Below are positions 1 to 12,893 of a stretch of DNA of 64,000 bases, one piece after another. The first letter of the stretch is position 1. Each line of letters begins with the position of its first letter. Source of the stretch: Archegozetes longisetosus (lineage: Eukaryota; Arthropoda; Arachnida; Sarcoptiformes; Trhypochthoniidae); assembly GCA_018873245.2 (NCBI GenBank), contig JAEMBT020000009.1, positions 16,797,794 to 16,861,793 of the forward strand, read 5' to 3'. The translations under genes were made by a program, and so were the position numbers. The notes under the pieces were generated by a model. It did not search any database. It saw nothing but the letters and a program-made list of their open reading frames with translations, and was not told the origin of the DNA.

Positions 1-913
1 AGCTAAACATAATCTAAATTAATATAACTTTCTCAGTGAAATCGACATATCGTTTTAATTTCCTCTTGGATCGGATAACTTGTTTCGGTCAAAATACTGT
101 AGTCTCGAAGTTGAAGTTGGCATTGAAGCGTAAAACTTGCATTAGACAAGATGTTGTTTTTTAAACTTTCAATGCCTTCAATCCATTTTTATCAGATTTA
201 CTGCAAAGTAAACTTGCTCGTCTCCCTTTACTTAATATATTTCTCGTTTGATTGACAACTTGAATAACATTCTTTTTGACTATACTTTTACTTATAAAAG
301 CATGGCTTCTAACACATCAATGTTTGTTTTCATTCCTTTTCACTTTCATCAAATATTATTACAAATATTGTTCAATCCGTCATAATCTATCTGAATATTA
401 TTTTAATATAAGTACAAAACTCAAGAGAAATAGTTAGAAGTGAATTATTCATCATTTTGACAATATGAGTATAGAATAGATCAATGAATACTTTTGCCTA
501 TATTTTATATTTATTTTATTTTTTTATATTTATTTTTATTTTTATTTTTCATACTTATACATTTTTCTAATTGAAAATCAGTCATCTAAACAGAAATTCA
601 CAGGAGTCATGTCAAATCTCATTAACACCTAGAGCATTTTATTTAATAACCCAATGCGCAAGCTTAAAATAGATTTAAACTACGTTGTCGGCAAATTTGA
701 CTAATTTCGTGTCAAATGTTATTACTTAGAATGCATTCAACGTTAAATAACTTTATGAAACACCATAACTATATCATTTCAGATACATGCTAACAAATTT
801 GACTTAATTTTAACTAAAAATTCTTTGTTATTTATTGTTTCATTTTCATTAATTAGTCTATTTATCATTAGTATTGCGTTACATGAATAAATGATTTTAA
901 TTTAATTTAATAG
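1..913. other. intron of receptor copy 1, left part
   Basis: This is non-coding sequence upstream of the TM3 exon and ends in an AG acceptor at 912-913. It holds an A/T low-complexity run at about 500-550. I see no TM1-TM2 exon here. Confidence 0.6.
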
Positions 914-3900
914 CTGTGTCAGTTGGCGTTTCGGTCTGGACTTTGGTCGTCATGTCTGTCGAAAGATATTACGCTATCTGTCATCCGCTTAAGTCTCGAG
1001 AATCTCGTCAAACATTAAGTCATGCCTACAAAATGATAGCATTAGTTTGGATCAGTTCTCTCATAACGATGTCACCAATTGCTATACTCAGTAAATTACA
1101 ACTCGTTTCAGATACCGGTAACTATAAACGTATTAAACATAACATAAAATATCTCTTGTTACTGCTTTTGCGATTAGTATTACAAACGAGTGTATAGTTT
1201 TGTCATTTTTCAATATTTTTAAAAAAGTGCTATTTTTTAAACTATCATTTTAAATTTATTCAGAATCATTTTATGGTTCAATGATTTGATTATACAAATT
1301 AAGTTTAGGCTCAAATTGAAAGAGAATTTGCATTTTATTCCCATTTTAACGATTTGATAGAACTTTTAGTAAAGACTTAAAAACTCAAATCAAATGAATA
1401 ATCAGAGATGACTCGAAAGCACTACAACTAAACTGATAAGTCATAATAAATTATAGTATTAAATGTGAACTAAACTAAAATTGTATAGCAATGAGAATGC
1501 ATTTAGATTAAATGAAACAACTTATTAGTATTAGATTTTCAAGATTCTCAAACAAATCAAAACACATCTATTAAATGCTTGTTATTTTAGCTAATTCAGC
1601 CTGTGACGAATATCAAGAGTATCTTGACCTAAAATTTTTTTCAATCAAAATCCCTATAAATTAAACATCAATAATAAGGATTTCAAGTCTCTAGCCCAGG
1701 TTTAAAGCTGAGTATTAAACCTCCAGCTTTTAGAAGATCAAAATTTTTTTATAAAAATTTTCAACTTTTCCAAGAGAATAAGGAAAATTCGTACTTATTG
1801 TTTGCGAAACCCATATCCCAAGAGAAGCTAAAATGCATTAATCCTTTGAAATACTCTTTGAACTACAGTTTCGTTCTTCATGAGTATCTTTTTTATTGAG
1901 CCATTTATAGATTGAATTCTAGTCATTTTAAATGAAGTTTCAATTGAGTGATTTTATTCAGTTTTTATCCATATCTAAAATATTAATTAAAAATATCTAA
2001 AAGGCAGAAATACTTTTGTGAATTTAATGATAATTGGCTAAATGTTGACGAATATAAATGTTGGCTCTAGAGAATTGACAAATACAATGTTGAATGTCTT
2101 TTATGCAAAAGTTCTTTCACAACAAAAATGATGGAAAACATTCTCTTACGGAATATTCAATTACTGCTAAACATGTTGAAAACATTTCAAATTTAAAAAC
2201 TAGTATGTTCTCAAGAAAATTTCGTTCTTACAAAATATTCTGAACATAAAAAAGTAACAATTGCTGAAGTTTGTATATTTCTAAAGATCGTAAACTTGTC
2301 GAATATGCAAAATCTGAGAAAAATGATATTTTCCAAACAACTCAAATCGAGTAAAGAATAATATACAAAATAAAATGTCACTTTTCATATATAATATTCT
2401 CCCTTTGGCTGTTTTACTCCAGCTTTTTCCGGAAAAGACTTGGCATCCCTAATCAATAAAGATTTCATAAATTTATATTTGAAAGTTCAATCGCGATAAC
2501 TATAACCACCTAGGTACTATGTATTAGTTGAATTTGGTGATTTTTAACTCTTAATTATAACTTTGGTTCAATTAAAAAGTTTATTTGACTTTGAAAATTA
2601 GAAAATTTCCCAACGCTATTCATAAGCTACTAATTGAGTGAACAATCATTTGAAATTTTGCTCGACACGCATTAGTTTAGTATTGTTGAAAGGAAACATC
2701 TTTGCGGTCAACTGTACAACCTACATAAATAAACCTCATAATAAAACTATTACTGTTAAAGTTTGGGCATTGAAAGCAAATGCCGATCGAAATTGCAATA
2801 AAACGTGATTCACATTCAACATCATATTAAATCGCATTGAAGTCTATTGTTGAACGTGTTGTGAATATTTGTATAAAACATTACATATAAGCCATTCTGT
2901 AACAAATGGAATAGTAACAAAAGGCATGAGTTTATAGATTTTTATCATTTTGAACAATTGTTTTATTGAACTTTACTAAAATATCACTTGAATAAATTGG
3001 TAGACAACTTGAGTAAACGTTTGATTTCAATTTTATTTGTTTGCACTCAAGGTAAAAATAGCTTAGTTTTATATCTTGACCAAATGGTCATAGAATCTGA
3101 AACGACTTGTTTCCACTTTCGAATAAGAGATTTTGGTCATCTAAAACCATACTTAAGATAATTCAACTTTTCTCTTGAAATTTAGTTTCAATAGAAATAA
3201 GTAGTTGAAAACAATAAGAAATAATTTGAAGTTTAACAGCTTTTGAAAAGAATATAAATCGATAAACTGTTTATAGAGCTTTATTTTTCTCTTACAAATG
3301 ATCTAGCTGCAAATTGTTTGAGGAAAGCCAAGAGTTCCCATTGAAAATGTATTTATCACTTTGTTCTACTTCCGGTGAAGAATTGATTAGATCTGAGTTC
3401 AAAACAAACTTAAATTATTATTTGTGTTATTATTTAGCATTAAATGTAATTAAGAAAGAAATTATAATATGGGTCGATTTTTATCGTGATCACGTAGGAC
3501 AGATACCCGACTTTTAACTGAGCAGACCGAGTGAGACCAAAATTTTAATATCATATTTTATTATATTCTTATATTTAAGATCACAAGTCAAACCTTCTGT
3601 CAATCGTAAATTTACATAATAAGTAATTTATTTATTTTTAAATTGTAAAAGTTTGAAAATAGTTTTTGAATAATATGACATGTTTTAGAAAATTATCCTA
3701 TTGGCAATTTTTTGAGGGGACCATTGTCCGCTCTGGTTCCTGTGTAGAGTCGACCCGGTTTGCCTGATATTGCAAGCGAATCTCCATTTCGAGATGTAAT
3801 ATACCACAAACGGGTTTGGTTATATATTTTAAGAATCTTTTAAACATTCAGAGTTTTCGATGAGATAGATGACCAATAACTATCGACATAATTTTTTAAG

Positions 3901-6900
3901 ATAAAATTTCTATTATATCTCTATTTTTTTAAAATTTGCAAATCAAGGACTTCATCTTATTTTCAATCTTCGAATATATAAAAAAGTTTAGAAATTTTTA
4001 TAGTTCCTATAATCAGCTGTGCACAAAACCCAAGGTTGTGATCTTACATTAGAATGCACATATGATGAGGAAAAATACTAATTTTCATACCAAATAGTAA
4101 CGTTATAATCAAAGAAAAATATTCTTAATACAAGCTAAACAAGACATTTCAGTTTATCAGAAAAGATTAAAGCAATGATAAAATTAATGATATGCATAAA
4201 TTCAATCTTGGAAAAACAATCTTATGCGCATCATTACTTGTAATACATCTCATATTACATTAAATGTATAATATATACAGTACTGAACACTGAATAAATT
4301 ATGATCTTGCAAATGTTCTAAGTGCTTGATATAGATATAAAGTGAAAATAACATAAACTAGCTGGAACTCTTGTCATTGAAGGGATAATTTCAGATTCTA
4401 TTCACGAAAATACTTGTTCTTATTTTAAAAAGATATTTTCAGAATTCAATCACAGCTTGAAAGTTTTTGAAACTTTGAGAGGGTTGCTTGAATTAAATTA
4501 GATCATCAATATATCAAAAGAAACTAGAAAAAGTTCACCAAGCTGGCTGAATCTAACCAGCGGACTGCAGGTTTGCGACCAGTGAAATAATGAAATACGA
4601 TTTCCTATCAAACGACACAAAATACATTTACTTTGTATTGAATCGAGCGTGTGACTCAATTCACAAATTTTTAAGTGATTTATATTGTTCAAATATTTGC
4701 AAACGATTTACTCTTTCAAATGATAACTTCTTGAGTTGTAAATTCTTATATGCTTTTTATTTTCTGAAGATAAAATTGAATTGAAACCAATTTCTAGATC
4801 TTAAAGCAAATAAGATGCAGTCCATTTCAAATTGATAAATCCAGTCAATTGTTTAAGAACTACTTGAGGTAATGAGATGAAATTTTATTATTACGTGCGC
4901 AATACCATTAAAAGACACTTGTAAAATTTTGGTCAAACTTCGGCCACCTGCGCGCGTTAGGAGAAACAGCGCGCGATGAAGTTTATAATGTAAAAGTATT
5001 GTTCTAATTAATGTTGAGCATAGTGAACCTTAGGACTTCTCGAGTCCAAACCCGAATATGAACCTCAGATTTAGACTCGGGTTCAGGTTCTGAATTTTGA
5101 AAGAGGTTTAAGTTGAGATTTGAAGTCTCAGAACCTGAGGTTTGAGGTTCAAGTTCTACAGTAACCCTGAACCTCTATTCACACTTATACTGAGAATAAA
5201 TACTTTTGAAAATTCAATTAAATATTGACCAAAATTTTACAAAGATCTTTTAATGGTTTTGTGTACATAATAATAAAATTTCATCTAATTATCTCAAGTA
5301 GTTTTTAAGTTATTCAAAAAACACTGACTGGATTTATCAATTTGAAACGGACTGTATATCATTCATAGATGATGCCAAGTGGCTTGCTCAATATCAGTGC
5401 TTCTCAAACCGCAAATCAGATGCGGTCCTCAGAAAAAAAATTTCTGATCGTCAAAGATTCGCCTGAATCTTGTAATGAAGTAATGAAGTTGAGTCAGTAC
5501 ATGAAAGTTCTAATAATCTATTAGTTTACTGAATCGATTTTTTCTATATTGTATACGATAAGATAGAATCAATGAAGACAGAATAAATAGATTTTCGATG
5601 AATACTATTCTAAAGTTGATGTGTCTAATTTTGTTTGATTCATCAAAAACTAACTCTTTACACGCAAATAGTCATTTCTTTTCAAATTTCAAGGCAATTT
5701 TCTAGATAGACTTAAGGGAATGTGGCTTTCTTGAACTTATTTTAGAAAATTTGATCGTTCAACTCTAGTATCTTGCGCATTTTTTTCATTGAAAGTGATC
5801 CACAGGATCAAAAGTCTAAGAACACTCAGACTAATAAATAAAGATATAACGAAACAATATTAACGATCGTCTTAATTAATTGATGAGTTCCATCGATTGT
5901 CATTTCAGTCAATGCAGTTCATATCAAATAAATAAATCAAACTAGTATCAAGGTCGAACCAAAATTTTTTAGACTAACTTTTATTTTTATTATTTAAACC
6001 AAAAACTTAATACTTTAAAATTGACATCAATTTATTCAAAGTAAACCCATTCTTATTGAAACATTTTTCTCAACTTATGGTCAACTCGTCGAATATTGAT
6101 TTCCAGTCGTTTACTATGATGTTTAGAAAACTATTGACTCTACACTTGAATTGAGGATCAGATTTTGCCTACTAAGTGATTTTTAGTTTCGCAAAAATCT
6201 TAAATCACAAAGGGACAAATCAGGAGAATATGTTAGACGAGAAAGAATTTTTATTGAATTGGCCGTACAAAAGTCGGCGATTTCCTTAGTCTTATCTTGT
6301 AAAAGAATGTAATTCTTAGTTCATGTCTTCTCTAAGAGATACTTTTACTTTATGCCTAAAATAAGCTTATTTTTCTCTAAAAAAATTGCAACATCTTCTA
6401 GACCCTCAGATATTTTTATAATCTTATTTTTGCAATTTTATGTCTTGAAAAACCTTTAGATTGATCTGCTTTTAGATTAAATTTTCTTAAAATGAAAGTA
6501 AACTTTTACTACTTAGACAATGTTAGACTGAAAACAGTTGGTTCAAGCCTGGTACATTCAGTTGTTACATACAATCCGACTCTATGTCTTAAGTTTTATA
6601 CTTTGTACAATTGCATTTCATGTAAAAAGTACATACTCTATGCATAAATGACTGATATAACAGATCAGTAAAACGTCTTTTCAAGAGTTCTCAAATCTTA
6701 AAGTACACTTTATATGTGTCACTATATGACTGATTACTATTTATTCATATGATGCAGTTCTCTTTTGGATACTTGAGAGCTCAACACATCTTAAATATTA
6801 CATTTTAATGTTACTTTACATTATTATATGTTATGTTGATCTTATGTTTTGAATACTAATTGCTGTGAACATCGATTTAGTTATCAAAGTTTTTGACGTC

Positions 6901-8252
6901 AACTAAATCTTAATTTTAAATCACAATTATCACAATTATCTCATATTTTCTTATCTAAAATTTATGTGTTTTTCAAGAGAACAAAATCAGGTAATAGAGT
7001 ATTAAAAATGAGAAAACTCATAAAACTTGGTTTAGAATCTTCTCTACGGAATTAGAAAACTTGCAAACGTATGCTTTAAACTTATAATTGAATTACTGTC
7101 GAGACAGTGCATTGATATTCAGGACTAAACACTTTAAGCCAACAAAGTCTGTGGACTGAGTCTTAAATGCAGAAGAATCAAAGTGAATCTTCAGTCAATA
7201 CGAAATCTCATTAGCAGTTAATCAACTTTATTATCAATCCTTAATCTTACTTTGTTTTCTTCATATAACCAAACAATAGGAAAGTTCAAATGTCGAGAGT
7301 CGTGGCCATCAGAACTGGGATTCGAGATTTTCACTCTATTTCTTGATATTGTCTTATTGGTTGTACCGCTAATTATCATGTCTTTGACTTATTCACTGAT
7401 TGCGCTCACTTTGAAGAATAGTCTGAATACCACTTCAACAGGAAAAAGGGGTAATTTGTAGGCAAATAATTATCAGTAGATAATTATACCATTTAGTCCA
7501 GTAAATTCTCATTACTATTGGTCTTTTGTATCAAATTAACATTAAATGTGTCTCTTCTAATAGCGATTCAAATACTATTAACATAATGAAACTCTGATAT
7601 TGCTTTTAATTGCATTGTTTATGGCTTTGTTCAGAAGTCCTCCAAACATTTTTCAGACCTTGACCATGAAAATTCAACTAAACCTATCTGAAATTTTATT
7701 CTCTCTCTAGTTTATCGCAATAAAAAGGCTAAAATGTCAAACGGAAGCCTTTCTGATAGCAGGAAAAACAATAGCAATGGCTCCAAGTCTACACACAATC
7801 ACTGTGACATTGGTATAGAAACCGAAGTTTGCACCGAAAATGCGAACAATAAGCCAAAAGTGACTGCTTTGCGATCAAATACTGATCCATTAGTAGCTGA
7901 GGCACGACAGAGACGTGTTATTAAAATGTTATTTGTGGTCGTTCTCGAGTTTTTTATTTGTTGGACTCCAATCTATACGATTAATACAATAACTCTATAC
8001 TCGCCGAAATTGGTTTATAAAGGACTCGGTTATAATGGCATTTCGTTTTTCCATCTTTTGGCCTTTTTCTCAAGCTGTACTAATCCAATAACATATTGTT
8101 TTATGAACTCAAAATTTCGCCAAAGTTTTTTATCACTATTTAGATGCAGTAATTCTAATGGATCCGATTTGAACAGCATTGCATTTACATCTCATTCTAC
8201 TCCTTTCCATCATAGAAATAGTAGTAGAGGTAATAAATTAGATTTTAGCTAA
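914..8252 (+). CDS. CCK/sulfakinin receptor-like GPCR, copy 1 (3' part)
   Basis: Three exons are visible: 914-1117, 7280-7450 and 7711-8252. Each intron interrupts a codon after its first base, and donors and acceptors are GT/AG. The first visible exon encodes TM3-TM4 with the class A motif ERY (in MSVERYYAICHPLKSR). The second encodes extracellular loop 2 and TM5, with the CRESWPS segment that resembles CCK receptors. The third encodes loop 3, TM6 with CWTP, TM7 with NPITY, and a tail starting FRC, a possible palmitoylation site. In this family the receptor binds sulfated CCK/gastrin/sulfakinin peptides at the plasma membrane and signals through G proteins. The exon for the N-terminus and TM1-TM2 is not in the window and should lie to the left. 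No stop or frameshift is seen in the visible exons. AATAAA follows at 8420. The closest relative is copy 2 at 27973. Ligand type is inferred from family resemblance. Confidence 0.88.
4817..5355. repeat. foldback (inverted-repeat) element
   Basis: The arms at about 4817-4945 and 5222-5355 are imperfect reverse complements of about 130 bp. Both outer ends carry a CAGTCC[A/G]TTTCAAATTG motif followed by ATAAATCCAGTCA. The loop (about 4950-5220) is a different sequence, rich in GAACCT/AGGTTC words. This is a foldback or MITE-like element inside the copy 1 intron. No coding capacity is seen. Confidence 0.75.
5395..5440. mobile_element. possible hAT terminus (solitary)
   Basis: CAGTGCTTCTCAAAC followed by a GCGG/CCGC-type subterminal stretch looks like the start of arthropod hAT elements. 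No matching end was found nearby, so this may be a fragment. Confidence 0.35.
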
Positions 8253-8419
8253 AACAAATTAGGAATTCTAATGATGTTAAAAACTCAAATCTATTGACTA
8301 TAGGCGTGAAATATTGATCTCAATGTATTAACACTAAAAAACTAAATGATTTATGCCTTCATATTATTCATGAAAGATGAAAGTCTTTAAATTGAAATAT
8401 TTTATGTATTGTTTATGGT

Positions 8420-8425
8420 AATAAA
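8420..8425 (+). promoter_or_regulatory. polyadenylation signal, receptor copy 1
   Basis: AATAAA lies about 170 bp after the stop codon of receptor copy 1 and is the likely poly(A) signal. Confidence 0.55.
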
Positions 8426-8870
8426 ACAAAAATTGATTCTATATACTTCTTAAATCATTTTCTAGACTTATCATAACTATTTTGAAATCTAGAATCAAGC
8501 TTTATATAGATTTATATCACTTTTATGGGTAAACACATCAATAATAAATGCCCGGAAAAGTGTATGATATCATAACACTAACAGCTTCGCTAACTTTGAT
8601 TACTTATGTTTGCTTTTAGCTACTATATATCAAATACAATTGATGCTCAAACTAAACACTTCTCTTTGCTATCACTATAATTAGAAGCTAACATATACTA
8701 CTAAAGTAATCTTTTCTATTCAATACATTCCATTAGTAGACTGTGTGTTAAATCGAAACTATTATTGAAGCTCAACATTTATTCATATAAGCAGTCAATC
8801 ATCATCTAATAGGTGATTCAATTTTAAAGTTTTACTAAAATTAATACGTTTGATGAGTTATGCGTCAAAG

Positions 8871-9247
8871 TACAAGGGGTACTAGTTAAGTTTTGAGAAT
8901 AAGCAATTTATTCAAGAGTTAAATACATTATATTAAGAATCTTTTTCGAAGTACTCTCTTTGGTTTTCTATACACTTTTTCATACGTTTGAACCAGCTCT
9001 CATAAGCCTTTTTAAAAAAATGTGAAATTATAACACGAAATCACGTCTTGTTAGCTCAGCCATTATAATAGCAAAAGTGCAAAGTAGTTCTGTTTAAACT
9101 TTAAATATTTCCTAAATTTTCAAGGCTATAATCAACAATACTTATTATGTAATACCATATTATGCTATATTTAATAATTATAAACTTGGAGTTCATTACA
9201 ACTAATCTAAATATCAGATTCTCAAAACTTAACTAGTACCCCTTGTA
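8871..9247. mobile_element. deleted mariner-like element (MITE)
   Basis: The two ends, 8871-8900 and 9218-9247, are perfect 30-bp inverted repeats that include the flanking TA (core CAAGGGGTACTAGTTAAG). TA flanks are typical of Tc1/mariner insertion. The minus strand just inside the left end (about 8937-9020) still encodes a transposase-like C-terminus, FKKAYESWFKRMKKC, then REYFEKDS and a stop. Mariner transposases end in a similar Trp-Lys-Arg, Cys and Tyr-Phe-Glu pattern. The element is therefore an internally deleted mariner, about 377 bp long and unable to encode an active transposase. Confidence 0.85.
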
Positions 9248-11485
9248 TATATATTTCTAATCTATCAGTTTCTAATTATAATGATTATACTGTACAAACA
9301 GCTTGAGAACAATGAACATCGTTTGGTACAATTAGTACAATCTTGCTTAAGATTCGAATATACTGTCATTTTTCAAACGTGTAATATATTATATCTGACA
9401 AATGCATGATATTTAAGAATTGAAAAATCATATTTTTATCTGACCCATATCTGATTATTACACAATAGATATCAAACACATTTCAACTTTCTATAAAAAA
9501 AACACTTTTCTTTTTTGAAAATTTCTTTTCTCATTCAACGATTTATTGCCATTTCAACATCTTTTGGCTCCACATTTCAGTCATTTTTACTAAACAGATA
9601 TTACTCTGAGTAAGATTAAGACACAAATAATGAATCGCCATCCGTAACGCCCAGAGTCTATTGATGTTTGGCTCAGAATAGATTAAAGTTATATCAGTGA
9701 AAATCAATTTTTATCGAACAATTCGAATAGATTTAAGATTGAAATCAGTTTTGGATTTGAATAAAAACAGATTCACAATATTTCTAAAGATTATTTGAAT
9801 TGCAAAGAATATAAAAATCAAAATAAATCATCTATATAATAACATCGAAATGCATGTCTTTCTGGTCCTTAAGAGCTCAGTCTGTGGTTAGCGAAATAGT
9901 GGTATAGTATTAGTGATAACTACAGTCCAATACATAAATTCAGCTTCTTAAAGCTCAGTAAATTATCAATAACTGCATTGAAAAGAGGTATGCGCTCAGT
10001 GTTTGCCTCAATCGTTCAATAAAGTCACATATGAATCGTGTTTTTTCAACCGTTCAGATAGCAACCGAATAAGAGTCGAACTTATGTCTGAAATGTTTAT
10101 TATATTTATCACGATTGATATTAAGCTTATAAGTAGACAAAATTAACGATAGCCTCAAGCAACATTCCAATTATTGATTTTATAGTACAGCTAATGCTCG
10201 CAAAGTTCTTCATTATCTCTGCCTGTAAAAAGGACTTGTGACAAACTTAGTTCGATTCTACAACAACCAATGTATCGATGACTATCTTTTCACAAGCCAT
10301 TAATACAACGTTATCATTGATTAATTGATTGATTGACTGTCTCTGATATGGCTTTCTTTGCAAAAGTAAAAGTGCGATTGTAAGCGTTCTGTCATTTCTG
10401 ATATGCAGTCAACGATCAGTTCGCGTGAGTCTAGAAAATAAATTCTGATAAACAATTTTTATTTGAAACACAACTATTATGTTCTGAAACAAAATAAAAT
10501 CTATCGAATGTTCGCATTTGTGTTGACCCGTCTTATGTGATCCTTATGTCGATATATTATAAATAAGCTATTTCACAATTTGATATTCGATATTGTGATG
10601 CATTTCTATTTTAGTACAAAAATATGAATATAAAGCACTTTCAAAGCCTTTTTGAAAGATTTATTCAAATATTGTGATCGTTTTTGACTGATTTCTTGAT
10701 TGTGCGCATAAAACATTAAATCATTTGATGAATTGTTGAATAACATTATTTGATAAGAATATATTATATCTGTTATGATTAATGTGTTTTTTCATAAAAT
10801 AATTGATAGTCTAAATGCCAAATCTAGGAATTGATATTTCAAGTTAACATAATTTTGATGAATACTTAAACACAAAATAAACTCAGAACCAAATTTCAAT
10901 TCTTCGGATAGACTTAGCATCAGATAAAGTAACTGAACCGTTATTAGTAAGCATTCGTCAATACATTAGAGACTGAATAAAAAAGATTATTTTGGCCTTG
11001 ATACATGAGGATGAGGTCAGAGTAGGGTCCAAATCCCCCTTAAAAAGATTGTAAGTCCACTCCTTTGAAGTTGACTTTTTCGAAAATTTTATTCAATTTT
11101 TGAAATTAAAGTATTCATGTATTTTTAATGAATTTATGAAATTCAGATTTTCATCAATTCTAAATTTAAATGATATCAATATTATGAATGAGATTTTATT
11201 CGAACAGTGAGTATTTTACTTAGAAATTTTCGCCCTAAAAAGTTAGCTTCCTATCTCTTAAGAAATTTCAAAGTCTTTCTCTGTACATTCTCATCAATGA
11301 AGTCTTCAAACTTTCTCTATTGAAAAATGACGTACACAATGTATTTTGCTATTCGAATTTAACGAAAGTGCACGTATCTAATTTTTACTAGGTTACAACG
11401 TATGTTTTATGTTTTAATATTATATTTATAAGCATTATTTCACTGTTTCAATAAAAAAAACCCAAAATATTGATTTTAGAATGTA
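9248..11485. other. intergenic, no gene seen
   Basis: AT-rich sequence with no long reading frame and no recognisable RNA gene or repeat boundary. Confidence 0.5.
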
Positions 11486-12893
11486 TAGTCAGACCGGGTA
11501 TGTCTTGGTTATCAACAAAAACCATCTTTGAATCATATCTGATAAATAAAATTTTGTTTGCTTTTCAAAAGTCGAACATAAGTAAAGAAAATTAAAAAAT
11601 GACTAATTATTTCTTAACTACTCTTGACTTTAAACTCATTTTACACATTAAAGTTATTAATAGGCATAATTTTGTTTTGGTCGGTGTGTTATATTATTGT
11701 TTTATTTAAGTAATTTATTTAAAATGGAATTTCTAAACAATATAAACTGGAGACGAGGCCAACCTATTCACGAAATTGAAAGGAATTTGATATTTTTGAA
11801 TCATGGAAGGGGTCTCACAAATCAACAAATTGCAAATGAGATCAATCGTGACGTTAAAACTGTTAAGCGATGGTTAAATAAGTTTTATATAACTGGTATG
11901 TTTAAAACATTACCAAAATCTGGTCGTCCAAAAAGAAACACCAGAACAGGAATATGCAATTCGATTGGCAGCAATAGAAAATCCGCGAATAACTAGAGCT
12001 GAGATTAAAGATCAGTTAAATATTGATTTATCATTGGATTATATTTCAAAGAGACTTAACGAATGGGGTTTATATTCAAGAATAGCTCGAATAAAAGAGG
12101 CATTAAATGTTGGTCATCGGGCATACAGATTGCAATTTGCTCAAGAGTTTGCTAACTTTGATCAGTGAGAAAGAACAGTTTTTGTAGATGAAGCTACTTT
12201 TCAGACCGGACACGCCGTGAAAACAATTATTCGGAGACCAATAGGAACGGCATTTCAAAATCAATATATTGTGCCAAAGGCTCAATCTGGGCGAAGGTCT
12301 GTCTCTGTTTTTGGGATAATGTCAAGTAGAGGTTTAGGACCTTTAGTAAGAATAGACGGTCGATTTGATGGGGATAATTATATTAATATACTAAACGATA
12401 TTGTATTGCCATATATTGAGGAGGAATTTAATTTAGAAGAATTTTTTTATTATCAGGACAACAGTCCTGTTCATCGCTCAAGAATTGCGAGACAACGGTT
12501 TGATGATCACTTTTTTCCCGATCAACTTATTAGTACTTCAGCAAAATCTTTTGACAAAAACCCTATCGAAAATGTTTGGGGTATACAAAAAGTTAGAGTA
12601 GCAAATGATGGAATTTATGTGGATGAACAGAAGTTATGGTTATCAATGGCAGATGCTTGGAATGAAATTCGCGACTATAACGAAACGTTATGCGAAAACT
12701 TAGTCAATTCTTCCTCACAGATTACAAAGTATTATTGAAGCTAATGGGGTCACATTAAGTATTAAAGTTAAAACTTTAATTATAATCTTTAGTTTTCTTC
12801 TTACAAATAAACTTTAATAAAATTTGATCAGAAATGATAAGAGAAAACAAACAAACAAGTAAATAAAGGACCAACACATACTCGGTCTGACTT
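11486..12893 (+). mobile_element. Tc1/mariner-superfamily transposon, near full length
   Basis: Imperfect terminal inverted repeats begin AGTCAGACCGGGTATGT on the left (from 11487) and, read inward, AGTCAGACCGAGTATGT on the right (ending 12892). TA dinucleotides lie one base outside each repeat (11484-11485 and 12894-12895), the usual Tc1/mariner target duplication. The 1.4 kb element encloses one transposase gene that carries a frameshift and a stop. It sits about 900 bp upstream of HEATR3. Confidence 0.88.
11724..12738 (+). pseudogene. Tc1-like transposase, broken
   Basis: The start chosen is the ATG at 11724 (MEFLNNINWRRGQ). An N-terminal helix-turn-helix region (RGLTNQQIANEINRDVKTVK) is followed by a GRPKR motif. 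The frame then shifts at 11930-11940, in an A-rich run, into ETPEQEYAIRLAAIENPR. A TGA at 12166-12168 falls just before the first catalytic block, ERTVFVDEATF. The same frame resumes with YYQDNSPVHRS (second Asp) and KNPIENVWG (Glu), ending at the TAA of 12736-12738. The residues between the second Asp and the Glu number 36 by hand count, against 34 in classical Tc1 elements. The WPAQSPDL part typical of the family is altered to STSAKSFDK. Two lesions in about 340 codons make this copy inactive, though it looks fairly young. Confidence 0.87.

Larger units (their letters stand above)
1118..7279. other. long intron of receptor copy 1
   Basis: This 6.2 kb intron begins GTAACT and ends AATAG. It has many stops in all frames. 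It contains a foldback element at 4817-5355 and a lone hAT-like terminus at about 5395. The remainder shows no recognisable gene. Confidence 0.7.

Noticed and set aside
3314..3517. 67-residue plus-strand frame in the copy 1 intron
   Set aside because: No domain, no splice sites in a usable phase, and a length expected by chance.
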